DNA from: Candidatus Barnesiella excrementigallinarum
GTDB lineage: Bacteria; Bacteroidota; Bacteroidia; Bacteroidales; Barnesiellaceae
Direction of reading: 5' to 3'
NCBI GenBank assembly: GCA_019114445.1
Contig: DXFL01000006.1
Location: 1-64,000, forward strand
DNA: 64,000 nucleotides
Part shown: piece by piece, positions 15,994 through 24,244 of the stretch
How positions within the stretch are numbered: the first letter of the stretch is position 1
Layout of the letters: every line of letters begins with the position of its first letter
Notes under the pieces: model-generated
What the model was told of the DNA's origin: nothing
The model's input: only the letters and a program-made list of their open reading frames with translations
Databases searched by the model: none
Translations under genes and position numbers: made by a program

Positions 15994-17093
15994 TCGAGTT
16001 TATCGTTAAACTTTTTGAGGGCAACACCCACCAATACAACCGTCATCGCAAACAAAATACAGCACTCTTGCCACACTGCCGACAACGACAAACCGGCAAT
16101 CATCAACTTACGCACCGCCTCGATATACCACCGAGCCGGCACTATACACGACAGGACTTGCAAGATACCGGGCATATTCTCGACCGGGAACAACATTCCC
16201 GACAGCATGATTACCGGCAACATCAACAGCATACCCGAAATAATGATGGCTACGACCTGCGTATGGGCTATCGTCGAAATAAATAATCCCAATGCCAGCG
16301 ATAGCAACAGATAGAGCAACGAAAGCCCTACCAGCCCCACGATCGACCCCGACATGGGTACTCCAAGTACAAAATGGGCCAACAACAAAATAACGACCAA
16401 GCCCATGCACGAAAGCAAAAAATATGGTATCATCTTCGCCAGAATTATCCACATCGGACGTACCGGCGAAACCAACAGCACCTCCATTGTGCCGCTCTCT
16501 TTCTCGCGCACGATCGAGACCGAAGTCATCATGGCACAAATAAGAATGAAAATAAGCCCCATGATACCGGGCACAAAGTTGTACGAGCTTTTCATCTGCG
16601 GGTTGTAAAGGACCCGCACGGCCGGTGCCATAGCGGTTACCGAACCGGCAGACTGGAAAGAGCTCTGCAAATAGACCAAATGGGTCCCGGCATTATTGGG
16701 ATTCGACGCGTCGAGTACAAACTGCACTGCGGCTTCGTCGAGAGAAGCGACGGCAACCCCCTCGATCAACTGGTCGTAATTCTCGGCAAAAACGACCACC
16801 GCCGCGGCCTGTCCACTACGCAGCACGTAGTCAATGCGGCGCTGGTCGATATAGCCTTTGAACGTAAAATAGGGATTGGCTTCCATTCGTTCGAGTTGTT
16901 GCCTTACCGCCTCGGTACGATTAGGAGCCACCGCAAAAAAGTCGATGTTGTTTACCTCGGTCGAAATGGCAAACCCGAACAAAAGTATCTGCACGACCGG
17001 CATAAGCAACACAACGAGCATTGTGCGCCTGTCCCGCAGGATATGCAAGGTCTCTTTTTTGACAAAATGTAAAAAACCGTTCATACTATCCAC
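15990..17093 (-). CDS. ABC-2 type transporter permease (efflux, first permease)
   Basis: 367 residues, paralogous to the gene downstream. There is an N-terminal membrane segment (about 24-43) after a FVKKETLHILRDRRTM start, an extracytoplasmic domain of about 130 residues, then five hydrophobic segments with SIVREKESGTMEVLLVSPVRP, the coupling-helix signature of the family. It overlaps the ATPase gene upstream by 8 bases and the next permease by 4, which suggests translational coupling and fixed stoichiometry. Confidence 0.92.
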   Translation of the reverse strand: MDSMNGFLHFVKKETLHILRDRRTMLVVLLMPVVQILLFGFAISTEVNNIDFFAVAPNRTEAVRQQLERMEANPYFTFKGYIDQRRIDYVLRSGQAAAVVVFAENYDQLIEGVAVASLDEAAVQFVLDASNPNNAGTHLVYLQSSFQSAGSVTAMAPAVRVLYNPQMKSSYNFVPGIMGLIFILICAMMTSVSIVREKESGTMEVLLVSPVRPMWIILAKMIPYFLLSCMGLVVILLLAHFVLGVPMSGSIVGLVGLSLLYLLLSLALGLFISTIAHTQVVAIIISGMLLMLPVIMLSGMLFPVENMPGILQVLSCIVPARWYIEAVRKLMIAGLSLSAVWQECCILFAMTVVLVGVALKKFNDKLE

Positions 17094-17826
17094 TCCGTTT
17101 TGCTCCCCGAGCCAAGAACCTGAATACCTCGTCCATCGATTCGGCTCTATACTGTTTTTTCAATTCAATCGGCGAACCCAATGCCTCGATTTTACCGTCG
17201 ACCATGATCGACACCCGCGAACAATATTCCGCTTCGTCCATATAGTGTGTGGTCACAAAAACGGTGGTTCCTCCCGCTGCCGCCTCGTAAATCATCTCCC
17301 AAAACTGCCGGCGGGTAACGGGATCGACCCCGCCCGTAGGCTCGTCGAGAAAAACCACCTCAGGCCGATGCAAGGTGGCGACCGAAAAGGCCAATTTCTG
17401 TTTCCAACCCAACGGGAGCGACCCTACCAACGTATCGGCTTCGCTCCTGAAACGCAAGCGATTCAGTACCGCCACCGTACGCCGCAACGTCTCGTATCGA
17501 TTCAACCCGTAAATTCCTGCATACAACCGTATATTCTCCCGCACGGTAAGGTCGTCGTACAACGAAAATTTCTGGCTCATATAGCCAATATGCCGTTTTA
17601 TCTGTTCGCCTTGTGTCATCACATCGAACCCCGCCACCGTACCACTGCCCGAAGTCGGATAGCTCAACCCGCACAACATACGCATAGCAGTAGTCTTACC
17701 GGCGCCGTTGGCTCCGAGGAATCCGAAAATCTCGCCTCGTTCCACGTCGAATGTGATGTGATCGACCGCCGTAAAACTGCCGAAACATTTACACAAATCC
17801 TTGACCGATATGATAATGTCACTCAT
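17086..17826 (-). CDS. ABC transporter ATP-binding protein (efflux, second ATPase)
   Basis: 246 residues with Walker A GANGAGKTT (about 39-47), Q-loop YMSQKFSLYDD, Walker B VVFLDEPTGGVDP and the switch His in VTTHYMDEAEYC. The ABC signature is the divergent SLPLGWKQKLAF in place of LSGGQ, as in the second ATPase half of YbhF/RbbA-like exporters. It probably pairs with the canonical ATPase encoded just upstream (8-base overlap). Substrates of such exporters are usually drugs or other amphiphilic toxins; nothing here fixes the substrate. Confidence 0.93.
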   Translation of the reverse strand: MSDIIISVKDLCKCFGSFTAVDHITFDVERGEIFGFLGANGAGKTTAMRMLCGLSYPTSGSGTVAGFDVMTQGEQIKRHIGYMSQKFSLYDDLTVRENIRLYAGIYGLNRYETLRRTVAVLNRLRFRSEADTLVGSLPLGWKQKLAFSVATLHRPEVVFLDEPTGGVDPVTRRQFWEMIYEAAAGGTTVFVTTHYMDEAEYCSRVSIMVDGKIEALGSPIELKKQYRAESMDEVFRFLARGAKRSG

Positions 17827-18736
17827 GTTGCATCAATTTCATAAATACATCTTCAATTCCGGGCTTTACCGGACATATTGTCACTCGCGCGAACCCCCGC
17901 TCTCTCAAATGCCCTTCAAGTAGCCCGACATCAAATTCCTTGTCGACGGTCAAGTGATGCGACGATCCAAACGGATAACACTCTTTTACCCCTTCGGCCC
18001 GACGGGCTTCGAGCAACAAACCATACATATCGTCACCCGAAAGGGCATAGAGAGGTTCATCGAACCGGGTAAGAATCCCCGCCGGGGTATCGATACCCAA
18101 CAAATGGCCGTTATTGCACAGGGCAATGCGGTCGCAACGGCACGCCTCATCCATATAGGGAGTGGAGACCAGTATCGAGATACCCTTCTGTTTCAAATCG
18201 AAAAGCATATCCCAAAATTCTCCGCGGGAAACGGCATCGACCCCGGTCGTAGGTTCGTCGAGAAACAGTACCGACGGCCGGTGAATCAAAGCACAACAGA
18301 GTGCAAGTTTCTGTTTCATTCCGCCCGAAAGTTTCCCTGCCCGCCGCTTACGGAACGGTTCTATCTGCCGATAAATGGGCGCAATCAAATCGTAATTGTC
18401 TTTAACTTTCACACCAAACAAAGCGGCAAAAAAGTCGAGATTCTCGGCTACCGACAAATCGGGATAGAGCGAAAAACGCCCCGGCATATACCCTACCCGC
18501 TGACGAATCTCCCGGTATTGTTTCACAATGTCGAATCCATCGACCGTGGCCGACCCTTCATCGGGATTCAACAACGTGGCCAATAACCGAAAGAGCGTCG
18601 TTTTTCCTGCCCCGTCGGGACCTATCAAGCCAAACAGTTCGCCCCGCCTGACGGTAAACGAAATGTGATCGATCGCCGTGAGTGCTCCATAACGTTTGGT
18701 GAGCCCCTGAATCTCTATGGCATTCTGTATAGCCAT
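17819..18736 (-). CDS. ABC transporter ATP-binding protein (efflux, first ATPase)
   Basis: 305 residues from the ATG at 18736 (MAIQNAIEIQGLTKRYG). An open frame extends further upstream but would overlap the adaptor gene and adds no family sequence. Canonical motifs are Walker A GPDGAGKTT, signature LSGGMKQKL, Walker B VLFLDEPTTGVD and STPYMDEACRCD. A C-terminal extension of about 70 residues follows the ATPase core (VTICPVKPGIEDVFMKLM), typical of YbhF-like proteins. It lies 26 bases after the adaptor gene and overlaps the second ATPase by 8 bases. Confidence 0.92.
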   Translation of the reverse strand: MAIQNAIEIQGLTKRYGALTAIDHISFTVRRGELFGLIGPDGAGKTTLFRLLATLLNPDEGSATVDGFDIVKQYREIRQRVGYMPGRFSLYPDLSVAENLDFFAALFGVKVKDNYDLIAPIYRQIEPFRKRRAGKLSGGMKQKLALCCALIHRPSVLFLDEPTTGVDAVSRGEFWDMLFDLKQKGISILVSTPYMDEACRCDRIALCNNGHLLGIDTPAGILTRFDEPLYALSGDDMYGLLLEARRAEGVKECYPFGSSHHLTVDKEFDVGLLEGHLRERGFARVTICPVKPGIEDVFMKLMQHE

Positions 18737-18762
18737 CGGTATCGTTTTTTTAGGTATGTTTT

Positions 18763-19656
18763 TTATTTCGAAAGTCGCACTTCGCCATACAAGCCTATCT
18801 TCAACAAGCCATCGTTCTCGACGGCGATCTTCACCGCATAGACCAAGTTTGCCCGGGTATCGCGCGTCTGAATGGTCTTGGGGGTAAATTCGCTCTCCGA
18901 AGCAATCCACGTGATACGCCCCGAATATTCATGCTGCTTGTCATCTCCATAATCGGCCACTACGGTCACCTCCTGTCCCACTTTCACATCGGCCAGTTGA
19001 GCCGAGGTGAAATAAGCCCGCAGGTAAAGCCTGTCCATATCGGCCACCTTCATCAACGGGCGACCGGCCGCCGCCAACTCTCCGGCTTCACTATACTTCA
19101 CCAGCACGACCCCGTCGATGGGCGACACGATACGGCACTTGGCCAACCTATCTTCGATTTGTGCAATTTGCAAATCGACGGCCGAAGCATTTTGGTCGAT
19201 CGACGAAGTGCTGTTTTTAAGATTGGAGAGCAGAGCATCCAGTTGTCCGTTCAGCACACGTATCGAAGCGTTGATGTCGTCGAGTTGCTTGGCCGTAGCA
19301 GCCCCATCGTTCAACAGATTTTCCACCCGGCTGCGCTCCCTCTCCTGCTGCTCTATCTGGCTGCGTAAAGCCGACGCCTGTTTAGCTATATCGGGACGGT
19401 TGCTATGAATCGAGGCCCGCTGTCGTTCGAGTTGCAACTTCTGCAAATACAACTGTACGGTATCTATCGCCCCTACCTGACGACCCGCCGACAGGGTATC
19501 GCCCTCCTCTATGTCGAAATAAAGTATGCGGCCTGTCGATTCGGCCGATACCACCACCTCGGTGGCCTCGAAAGTTCCCGTCGCATCGAAATCGTTCCTG
19601 TTGCCGCACGAGGCAAGGAGAAGTGTCAGGGCACTGTAAACTGCTATCTTTTTCAT
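18763..19656 (-). CDS. HlyD-family periplasmic adaptor (lipoprotein)
   Basis: 297-residue membrane fusion protein linking the inner-membrane ABC exporter to a TolC-type outer-membrane channel. The signal peptide MKKIAVYSALTLLLASC has a lipobox with Cys at residue 17, so it is probably lipid-anchored. The order is: first half of the biotinyl-lipoyl domain (VVSAESTGRILYFDIEEGDTLSAGRQVG), a long coiled-coil hairpin (about 68-170), the second lipoyl half (CRIVSPIDGVVLVKYSEAGELAAAGRPLMKVADM), then a beta-barrel domain. Its start lies 12 bases after the TolC-family gene. Confidence 0.92.
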   Translation of the reverse strand: MKKIAVYSALTLLLASCGNRNDFDATGTFEATEVVVSAESTGRILYFDIEEGDTLSAGRQVGAIDTVQLYLQKLQLERQRASIHSNRPDIAKQASALRSQIEQQERERSRVENLLNDGAATAKQLDDINASIRVLNGQLDALLSNLKNSTSSIDQNASAVDLQIAQIEDRLAKCRIVSPIDGVVLVKYSEAGELAAAGRPLMKVADMDRLYLRAYFTSAQLADVKVGQEVTVVADYGDDKQHEYSGRITWIASESEFTPKTIQTRDTRANLVYAVKIAVENDGLLKIGLYGEVRLSK

Positions 19657-19668
19657 CTTATTCGAGAT

Positions 19669-20952
19669 TTATCGGTTTATCGTATGTTTGAGTTCATAAA
19701 TGGTTTTCAGCAATTCGATCTCCCGCATACTGCGAGCCATCGCTGCGGCCGACTCTTCGGTAATCTTCGTAAGCAAGTCGTGCGTATCGATCACACCGTT
19801 GCGCAGTTTCGACTCGGCGGCTTCGCGCACCGACCGCCGAAGGGCTACAATGCGGTCGTCGTCGGCCAATGCCCGGCGCAAACGGGCTATGTTCCCATTA
19901 TCCTGTGCCGTCTGCAAGGCCATATTGAAAAGAAATATATCGCGCTGTACCTCGACCTGTTTGCGAGAAGTACGCAATTTGTTCAAATTATTTTTCTGGG
20001 TGTAATAGGCTCCGAAATTCCACGAGAGTTTCACCCCGAGCAAGGCGTTCCAACTCCAATCGTTATTCATCATGCCCTGCATGAAATCGAGACCGGGATA
20101 GCCATAATAGCCCTGCGCGAAAAATCCCAAACGAGGCATCGACGACGATTTCACCAACTTCTCTTGGGCGGTGAGGCGATCGATTTTCGCGGCAAACATC
20201 GCCAACTCGGGGCGAGCATTTTCTCCTGCCAACGGCTCCACAAGTTCGGGTTTCAGCAATGTGCGGTCGCCCAACTCCTGCCCGATGAATATTCCCAGCA
20301 TACGGCGATAACTCTCACGCGAAGCCTCGAACTGTCCCAGCTGCTGTCCCACTGTCAGCAACTCGGCTTCCAACGCATCGGCATCGCTCTGCATAGCCAC
20401 GCCATTCCGTTGCAACGCCTCGACTTTTGCCAAATTGCTCTGCAATAGCTCCTGCGTCAATTTCGTTTGGGCAATGCGTTCGTCGAGCAAAAGAATCCCG
20501 AAATAAAGCTCGTCCACACGCCCGTCGAGGGCATACAATTCGACATCGGCAGCCGTACGTTGTTCGGCAGCTTCGGCCCGGGCGATATGCCGGTCGGCAG
20601 CCGACTTGCCACCGTCCCAAATAGGTTGGTTCAGCTCCAACGCCACTTTATACTGGTCTTGTTGCAAACCGGGAATCTCTACCCCCTGCTGGGAAAGCAT
20701 ACCGGTAAGGACATCGGGAAACTGGGGCACATCGGTTTGCCACGTAGCCTGTGCCGACAATACCAACTGCGGGATCCATGCCCTCCCGGCATTCGAAAGA
20801 TTATACGATTCGGACTTACGAATGAGATCGTATTGCCGAATTTCGGGATAGTGTTCCCTTGCCAATTGCCGGCACTCGTCGAGCGTAAGCTGCGCACTCA
20901 TTGCAACTACTCCCAGCCAAAAGCCAATGGCTAAAACAACTGCTCGTTTCAT
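19669..20952 (-). CDS. TolC-family outer-membrane efflux channel
   Basis: 427 residues with a signal peptide (MKRAVVLAIGFWLGVVAMSAQ) and the two-fold repeated outer-membrane efflux protein domain: LTLDECRQLAREHYPEIRQYDL at the start, and long heptad-rich alpha-helical stretches with beta-strand segments ending in IYELKHTINR. As a trimer it would form the exit duct of the tripartite pump. No lipobox is visible. The gene sits between the TetR gene (2-base gap to its stop) and the adaptor, so all seven genes form one transcription unit. Confidence 0.92.
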   Translation of the reverse strand: MKRAVVLAIGFWLGVVAMSAQLTLDECRQLAREHYPEIRQYDLIRKSESYNLSNAGRAWIPQLVLSAQATWQTDVPQFPDVLTGMLSQQGVEIPGLQQDQYKVALELNQPIWDGGKSAADRHIARAEAAEQRTAADVELYALDGRVDELYFGILLLDERIAQTKLTQELLQSNLAKVEALQRNGVAMQSDADALEAELLTVGQQLGQFEASRESYRRMLGIFIGQELGDRTLLKPELVEPLAGENARPELAMFAAKIDRLTAQEKLVKSSSMPRLGFFAQGYYGYPGLDFMQGMMNNDWSWNALLGVKLSWNFGAYYTQKNNLNKLRTSRKQVEVQRDIFLFNMALQTAQDNGNIARLRRALADDDRIVALRRSVREAAESKLRNGVIDTHDLLTKITEESAAAMARSMREIELLKTIYELKHTINR

Positions 20953-20953
20953 A

Positions 20954-21571
20954 CTACCTATTTTTTATTCGACGCATGATTACTTCTATATTCTCGGCTT
21001 TGCGCAACGCAAAGAACTGCTCCCGGTCAACCGCAATATTACCAAATATGGGTTCAATAACCGGATAAGCGATAAAGGGGAATATATTGAGGCTCACCAC
21101 ATCGAGCATCAACATACGCACATCGATGGGTACAATCTTGCCTTGTGCCGCCAAAGTATCCAACTCTTGCTGAACTCCTTGCATCAACTTATCCACAATT
21201 CGGGAGATGTCTTTGCGCATAAGTTCATACCGTTCGGGGCGGGAAAAGACTTCGTTCACAATAAAGCGGGGTAAATCGGGGTTCTCCATCAAGAAATCGA
21301 AGTGACGCGACATTCCGTCTTTGAGCCTGTCGAACAACGGCAACTGCGAATTACCAAATGCCGTAAGAACCGATTGTCCCATGAGGCTCATTTTATCGGC
21401 AAGGATTCGCTCGAAAAGCAGTTCTTTCGTCCTGAAATAGTAATGCAACATGGCATGGGTAACCCCGGCCGACTGGGCTATCGAAGCCGTTTTGGCGCCA
21501 TCGAACCCTTTGAGCATAAACTCCTGTTCGGCTGCCTTCAAAATATCCGCTTCGGTATCTTTGGTTTTCAT
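20954..21571 (-). CDS. TetR-family transcriptional regulator of the efflux operon
   Basis: 205 residues from the ATG at 21571 (MKTKDTEADILKAAEQEF); a TTG nine codons upstream is an alternative start but lies inside the repeat-rich operator region. The helix-turn-helix is clear: AEQEFMLKGFDGAKTASIAQSAGVTHAMLHYYFRTKELLF (about 15-55). The ligand-binding C-terminal domain is about 140 residues. It is the first gene of the efflux operon and likely represses it, being released by a pump substrate. Confidence 0.92.
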   Translation of the reverse strand: MKTKDTEADILKAAEQEFMLKGFDGAKTASIAQSAGVTHAMLHYYFRTKELLFERILADKMSLMGQSVLTAFGNSQLPLFDRLKDGMSRHFDFLMENPDLPRFIVNEVFSRPERYELMRKDISRIVDKLMQGVQQELDTLAAQGKIVPIDVRMLMLDVVSLNIFPFIAYPVIEPIFGNIAVDREQFFALRKAENIEVIMRRIKNR

Positions 21572-21591
21572 GGATTTATCAACAAAATAGT

Positions 21592-21620
21592 TTAACAAAT
21601 TCGTCTAACAAAATTGTTAA
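21592..21620. promoter_or_regulatory. Probable TetR operator
   Basis: An imperfect dyad TAACAA-AA-TTGTTA lies at 21606-21619, with a further TTAACAA at 21592-21598 and CAACAAAA just inside the TTG-start region (about 21580). It overlaps the expected transcription start of the TetR gene, the usual position of an autorepressing TetR-family site. Confidence 0.6.
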
Positions 21621-21622
21621 TA

Positions 21623-21652
21623 CAAATATATAAAAATATTTATATAAACAGA
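21623..21652 (-). promoter_or_regulatory. Promoter of the TetR-efflux operon
   Basis: TATATTTG on the minus strand (complement of 21623-21630) matches TAnnTTTG; a partial -33 (TCTG, complement of 21649-21652) lies 18 bases upstream. Predicted start is about 21616, inside the proposed operator, with a leader of about 45 nt. Confidence 0.5.
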
Positions 21653-21700
21653 CACATTCTTCCATCATTTAATTTTATTTAACTATTTTCTCACCCAAAC

Positions 21701-21740
21701 AATTAAGGCTGCCCCGGATAAAACCGAGACAGCCTTAATT
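21701..21740 (-). terminator. Terminator after the saccharopine-dehydrogenase-family gene
   Basis: Perfect 11-bp arms AATTAAGGCTG (21701-21711) and their complement (21730-21740) form a hairpin 22 bases past the stop codon of the next gene rightward on the minus strand. The T-tract that follows is weak (GTTTGGG). Confidence 0.6.
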
Positions 21741-21761
21741 TAAGTATATCGTAAACGTGCT

Positions 21762-22958
21762 TTACAACTCGATGTCGCCATTGAACACCTCGTGCCACGG
21801 TAGCCCTTGTTTATTGAGCTGTTCCATGAAGGGATCGGGATCGAACTCCTCGACGTTGTACACACCGGGCTTTTTCCACTTGCCGGTAAGGAACATCATG
21901 GCGCCTATCATGGCGGGCACACCCGTCGTGTAGCTTACGCCTTGCGCACCGGTTTCGAGATAGGCGGCATGGTGGCTGCAATTATTATATACATAATAAG
22001 TAAGCTCTTTGCCCTCTTTGTCGATACCTCTAATGCGGCAGCCGATCGAAGTCTCGCCGGTATAGTTTTTGCCGAGGTCTCCCGGATTGGGTAACACCGC
22101 TTTGAGGAACTGGATAGGCACAATCTCCACCCCATTGTACATAATGGGGTCGATACGAGCCATACCGATATTCTGAATCACCCGCAGGTGTGTGAGGTAC
22201 TCTTGCCCGAAGGTCATCCAAAAGCGGGCCCGCTTGATCGTGGGATAGTTTTTCACCAGCGACTCCAACTCCTCGTGATAAATGAGGTACGACTCTTTGG
22301 GACCGATATTGGGATAGGTGAGCGGACGGTGTATTTCGTGCGGTTCGGTCTCTATCCACTGGCCATTCTCGTAATATTTGCCCTTTTGAGTCACTTCGCG
22401 GATATTGATTTCGGGGTTGAAATTGGTAGCGAAGGCCATACCGTGGTTACCGGCGTTACAGTCGACAATATCGAGGTAATGCATCTCCTTGAAATGGTGC
22501 TTGGCAGCATAGGCGGTATATACGCCGCTCACTCCCGGATCGAATCCGCAGCCGAGAATAGCGGTGAGACCGGCTTGCTCGAAACGTTCGCGATAGGCCC
22601 ATTGCCATTTATACTCATACTTGGCCTCGTCGAGCGGCTCGTAATTGGCCGTGTCGAGGTAGTTGACCCCACAATGCAGACAAGCATCCATGATGGTGAG
22701 GTCTTGGTACGGCAATGCCACGTTGATGACAATATCGGGTTTGTGTTTCTTGAACAAAGCCACCAAATCTTCCACCTTGTCGGCATCGACCCGGTCGGTT
22801 ACAATGCGGTCATCGCCTATGGCTTTGGCAATGGCATCGCACTTCGATTGCGTACGGCTTGCCAAAACGATTTCGGTAAACACATCGGGGTTTTGCGCCA
22901 CTTTATGCGCAACCACCGTTCCTACGCCTCCGGCGCCAATAATAAGAACTTTTCCCAT
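21762..22958 (-). CDS. Saccharopine dehydrogenase family protein, probable carboxynorspermidine dehydrogenase
   Basis: 398 residues. The N-terminal Rossmann fold has GKVLIIGAGGVGTVVAHKVAQ (NADPH site), and the conserved block ILGCGFDPGVSGVYTAYAAKHHF follows. Bacteroidales proteins of this length and sequence are usually carboxynorspermidine/carboxyspermidine dehydrogenases, which condense aspartate semialdehyde with a diamine and reduce the product in the polyamine route. The partner decarboxylase is not in the window. A lysine-pathway saccharopine reductase role is less likely in a bacterium that makes lysine by the diaminopimelate route. Confidence 0.87.
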   Translation of the reverse strand: MGKVLIIGAGGVGTVVAHKVAQNPDVFTEIVLASRTQSKCDAIAKAIGDDRIVTDRVDADKVEDLVALFKKHKPDIVINVALPYQDLTIMDACLHCGVNYLDTANYEPLDEAKYEYKWQWAYRERFEQAGLTAILGCGFDPGVSGVYTAYAAKHHFKEMHYLDIVDCNAGNHGMAFATNFNPEINIREVTQKGKYYENGQWIETEPHEIHRPLTYPNIGPKESYLIYHEELESLVKNYPTIKRARFWMTFGQEYLTHLRVIQNIGMARIDPIMYNGVEIVPIQFLKAVLPNPGDLGKNYTGETSIGCRIRGIDKEGKELTYYVYNNCSHHAAYLETGAQGVSYTTGVPAMIGAMMFLTGKWKKPGVYNVEEFDPDPFMEQLNKQGLPWHEVFNGDIEL

Positions 22959-23021
22959 TTTATATTTCTGTTTTTTTAATTTCGAATATCTTGGACAACT
23001 AAAATGCTTGCACTACGGAGA

Positions 23022-24122
23022 TTATTCGTCGCCATCGGTATCGGCAGTCAAATCGAGCACCTCTTTGTCGCCACTCTTGTCGAAATACTGTTTCCGCAGC
23101 GGCGAAGCCGTTATCTCTTTGTAAAAAGCCCGATTGCGATAAAGGTCGAGAGCCAAATAGAGGGCATGGCGGAACGACTGTTCGTCGGCCTTGTTCTGCC
23201 CGGCAATATCGTAAGCGGTACCGTGGTCGGGCGAAGTACGGATAACAGGCAAGCCCGCCGTATAGTTTACGCCGGTCTCCATAGCCAATGCCTTAAATGG
23301 GGCCAATCCCTGATCGTGATACATGGCCAACACGCCATCGAATTGACGGAAATGTCCTGTCCCGAAAAAGCCGTCGGCCGAGTAAGGCCCGAAGCAAAGT
23401 ATTCCATTGGCATTCGCCTCTTGTATGGCAGGTTTTATAATTTCGTTCTCTTCGGTTCCCAACAAACCGTCGTCACCGGCGTGAGGGTTCAACGACAACA
23501 CGGCAATGCGCGGTTTTACCACACAAAAGTCTTGTTTCAACGAACGGTCAAAAATCTGCAATTTTTCGAGAATGGCTTCCCGGGTTATTACTCCGGGGAC
23601 CTGAGAAAGCGACACATGACCCGAAACCAAAGCTACCCGCAAGAGATCGTTCAACAATATCATCAGCGACTTCTGCCCTTTTCCCAATCGACGTTCGAGG
23701 TACTCGGTATGTCCGGGGAAATCGAATTTGTCGGATTGGATAGCGTGTTTGTTGATAGGAGCGGTTACCAATACATCGATCGAACCGGCCTCCATATCGG
23801 CAGCAGCCCGTTCGAGAGCCGCGTACGCAGCTTCGCCGCCCACGGTTGTAGCTTTGCCAATCTCCACCTTTACATCGTCGTCGACGCAGGTAATCAAATT
23901 TACCTTATTGGCATCGGCAGCCGCTGCGTCGGTAATGATGTTGAAATTGACACCCGGTATGTCGAGGGCTTTCCGATGATAAGCCGCCACTTTGGCCGAG
24001 CCATACACAATGGGGGTACAGATTTCGAGGATATGGGGATCGCTCAATGTTTTCAGTATCACCTCATATCCCACGCCATTAATATCGCCCTGAGTAATTC
24101 CCACTTTTATTTTATGTTCCAT
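23022..24122 (-). CDS. pdxA: 4-Hydroxythreonine-4-phosphate dehydrogenase
   Basis: 366 residues, slightly longer than E. coli PdxA. It oxidises 4-phosphohydroxy-L-threonine in the DXP-independent-of-salvage branch of pyridoxal phosphate synthesis, using NAD and a divalent metal. Visible are ITQGDINGVGYEVI at the N-terminus, the metal/substrate region FPGHTEYLERRLG, the second metal site MYHDQGLAPFKAL and the substrate/cofactor segment TSPDHGTAYDIAGQNKAD. The acidic C-terminus (SGDKEVLDLTADTDGDE) is an extension. Spacing to the genes on either side is 63 and 122 bases, so it may be transcribed alone. Confidence 0.95.
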   Translation of the reverse strand: MEHKIKVGITQGDINGVGYEVILKTLSDPHILEICTPIVYGSAKVAAYHRKALDIPGVNFNIITDAAAADANKVNLITCVDDDVKVEIGKATTVGGEAAYAALERAAADMEAGSIDVLVTAPINKHAIQSDKFDFPGHTEYLERRLGKGQKSLMILLNDLLRVALVSGHVSLSQVPGVITREAILEKLQIFDRSLKQDFCVVKPRIAVLSLNPHAGDDGLLGTEENEIIKPAIQEANANGILCFGPYSADGFFGTGHFRQFDGVLAMYHDQGLAPFKALAMETGVNYTAGLPVIRTSPDHGTAYDIAGQNKADEQSFRHALYLALDLYRNRAFYKEITASPLRKQYFDKSGDKEVLDLTADTDGDE

Positions 24123-24244
24123 AATTCAAATTTTAGATTTTACTTTCCAGCAAACACAAAGTCTGCCCGAAATTTCGAACCACTAAGATAGAAAAAATCC
24201 GCGACATTCCTATCGAACAGAAAGAGTATTTATCGGGCAAGACC

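Noticed and set aside
21571-21598. TTG start nine codons upstream for the TetR regulator
   Set aside because: It would place coding sequence inside the repeat-rich operator region; the ATG at 21571 starts the family-like sequence.
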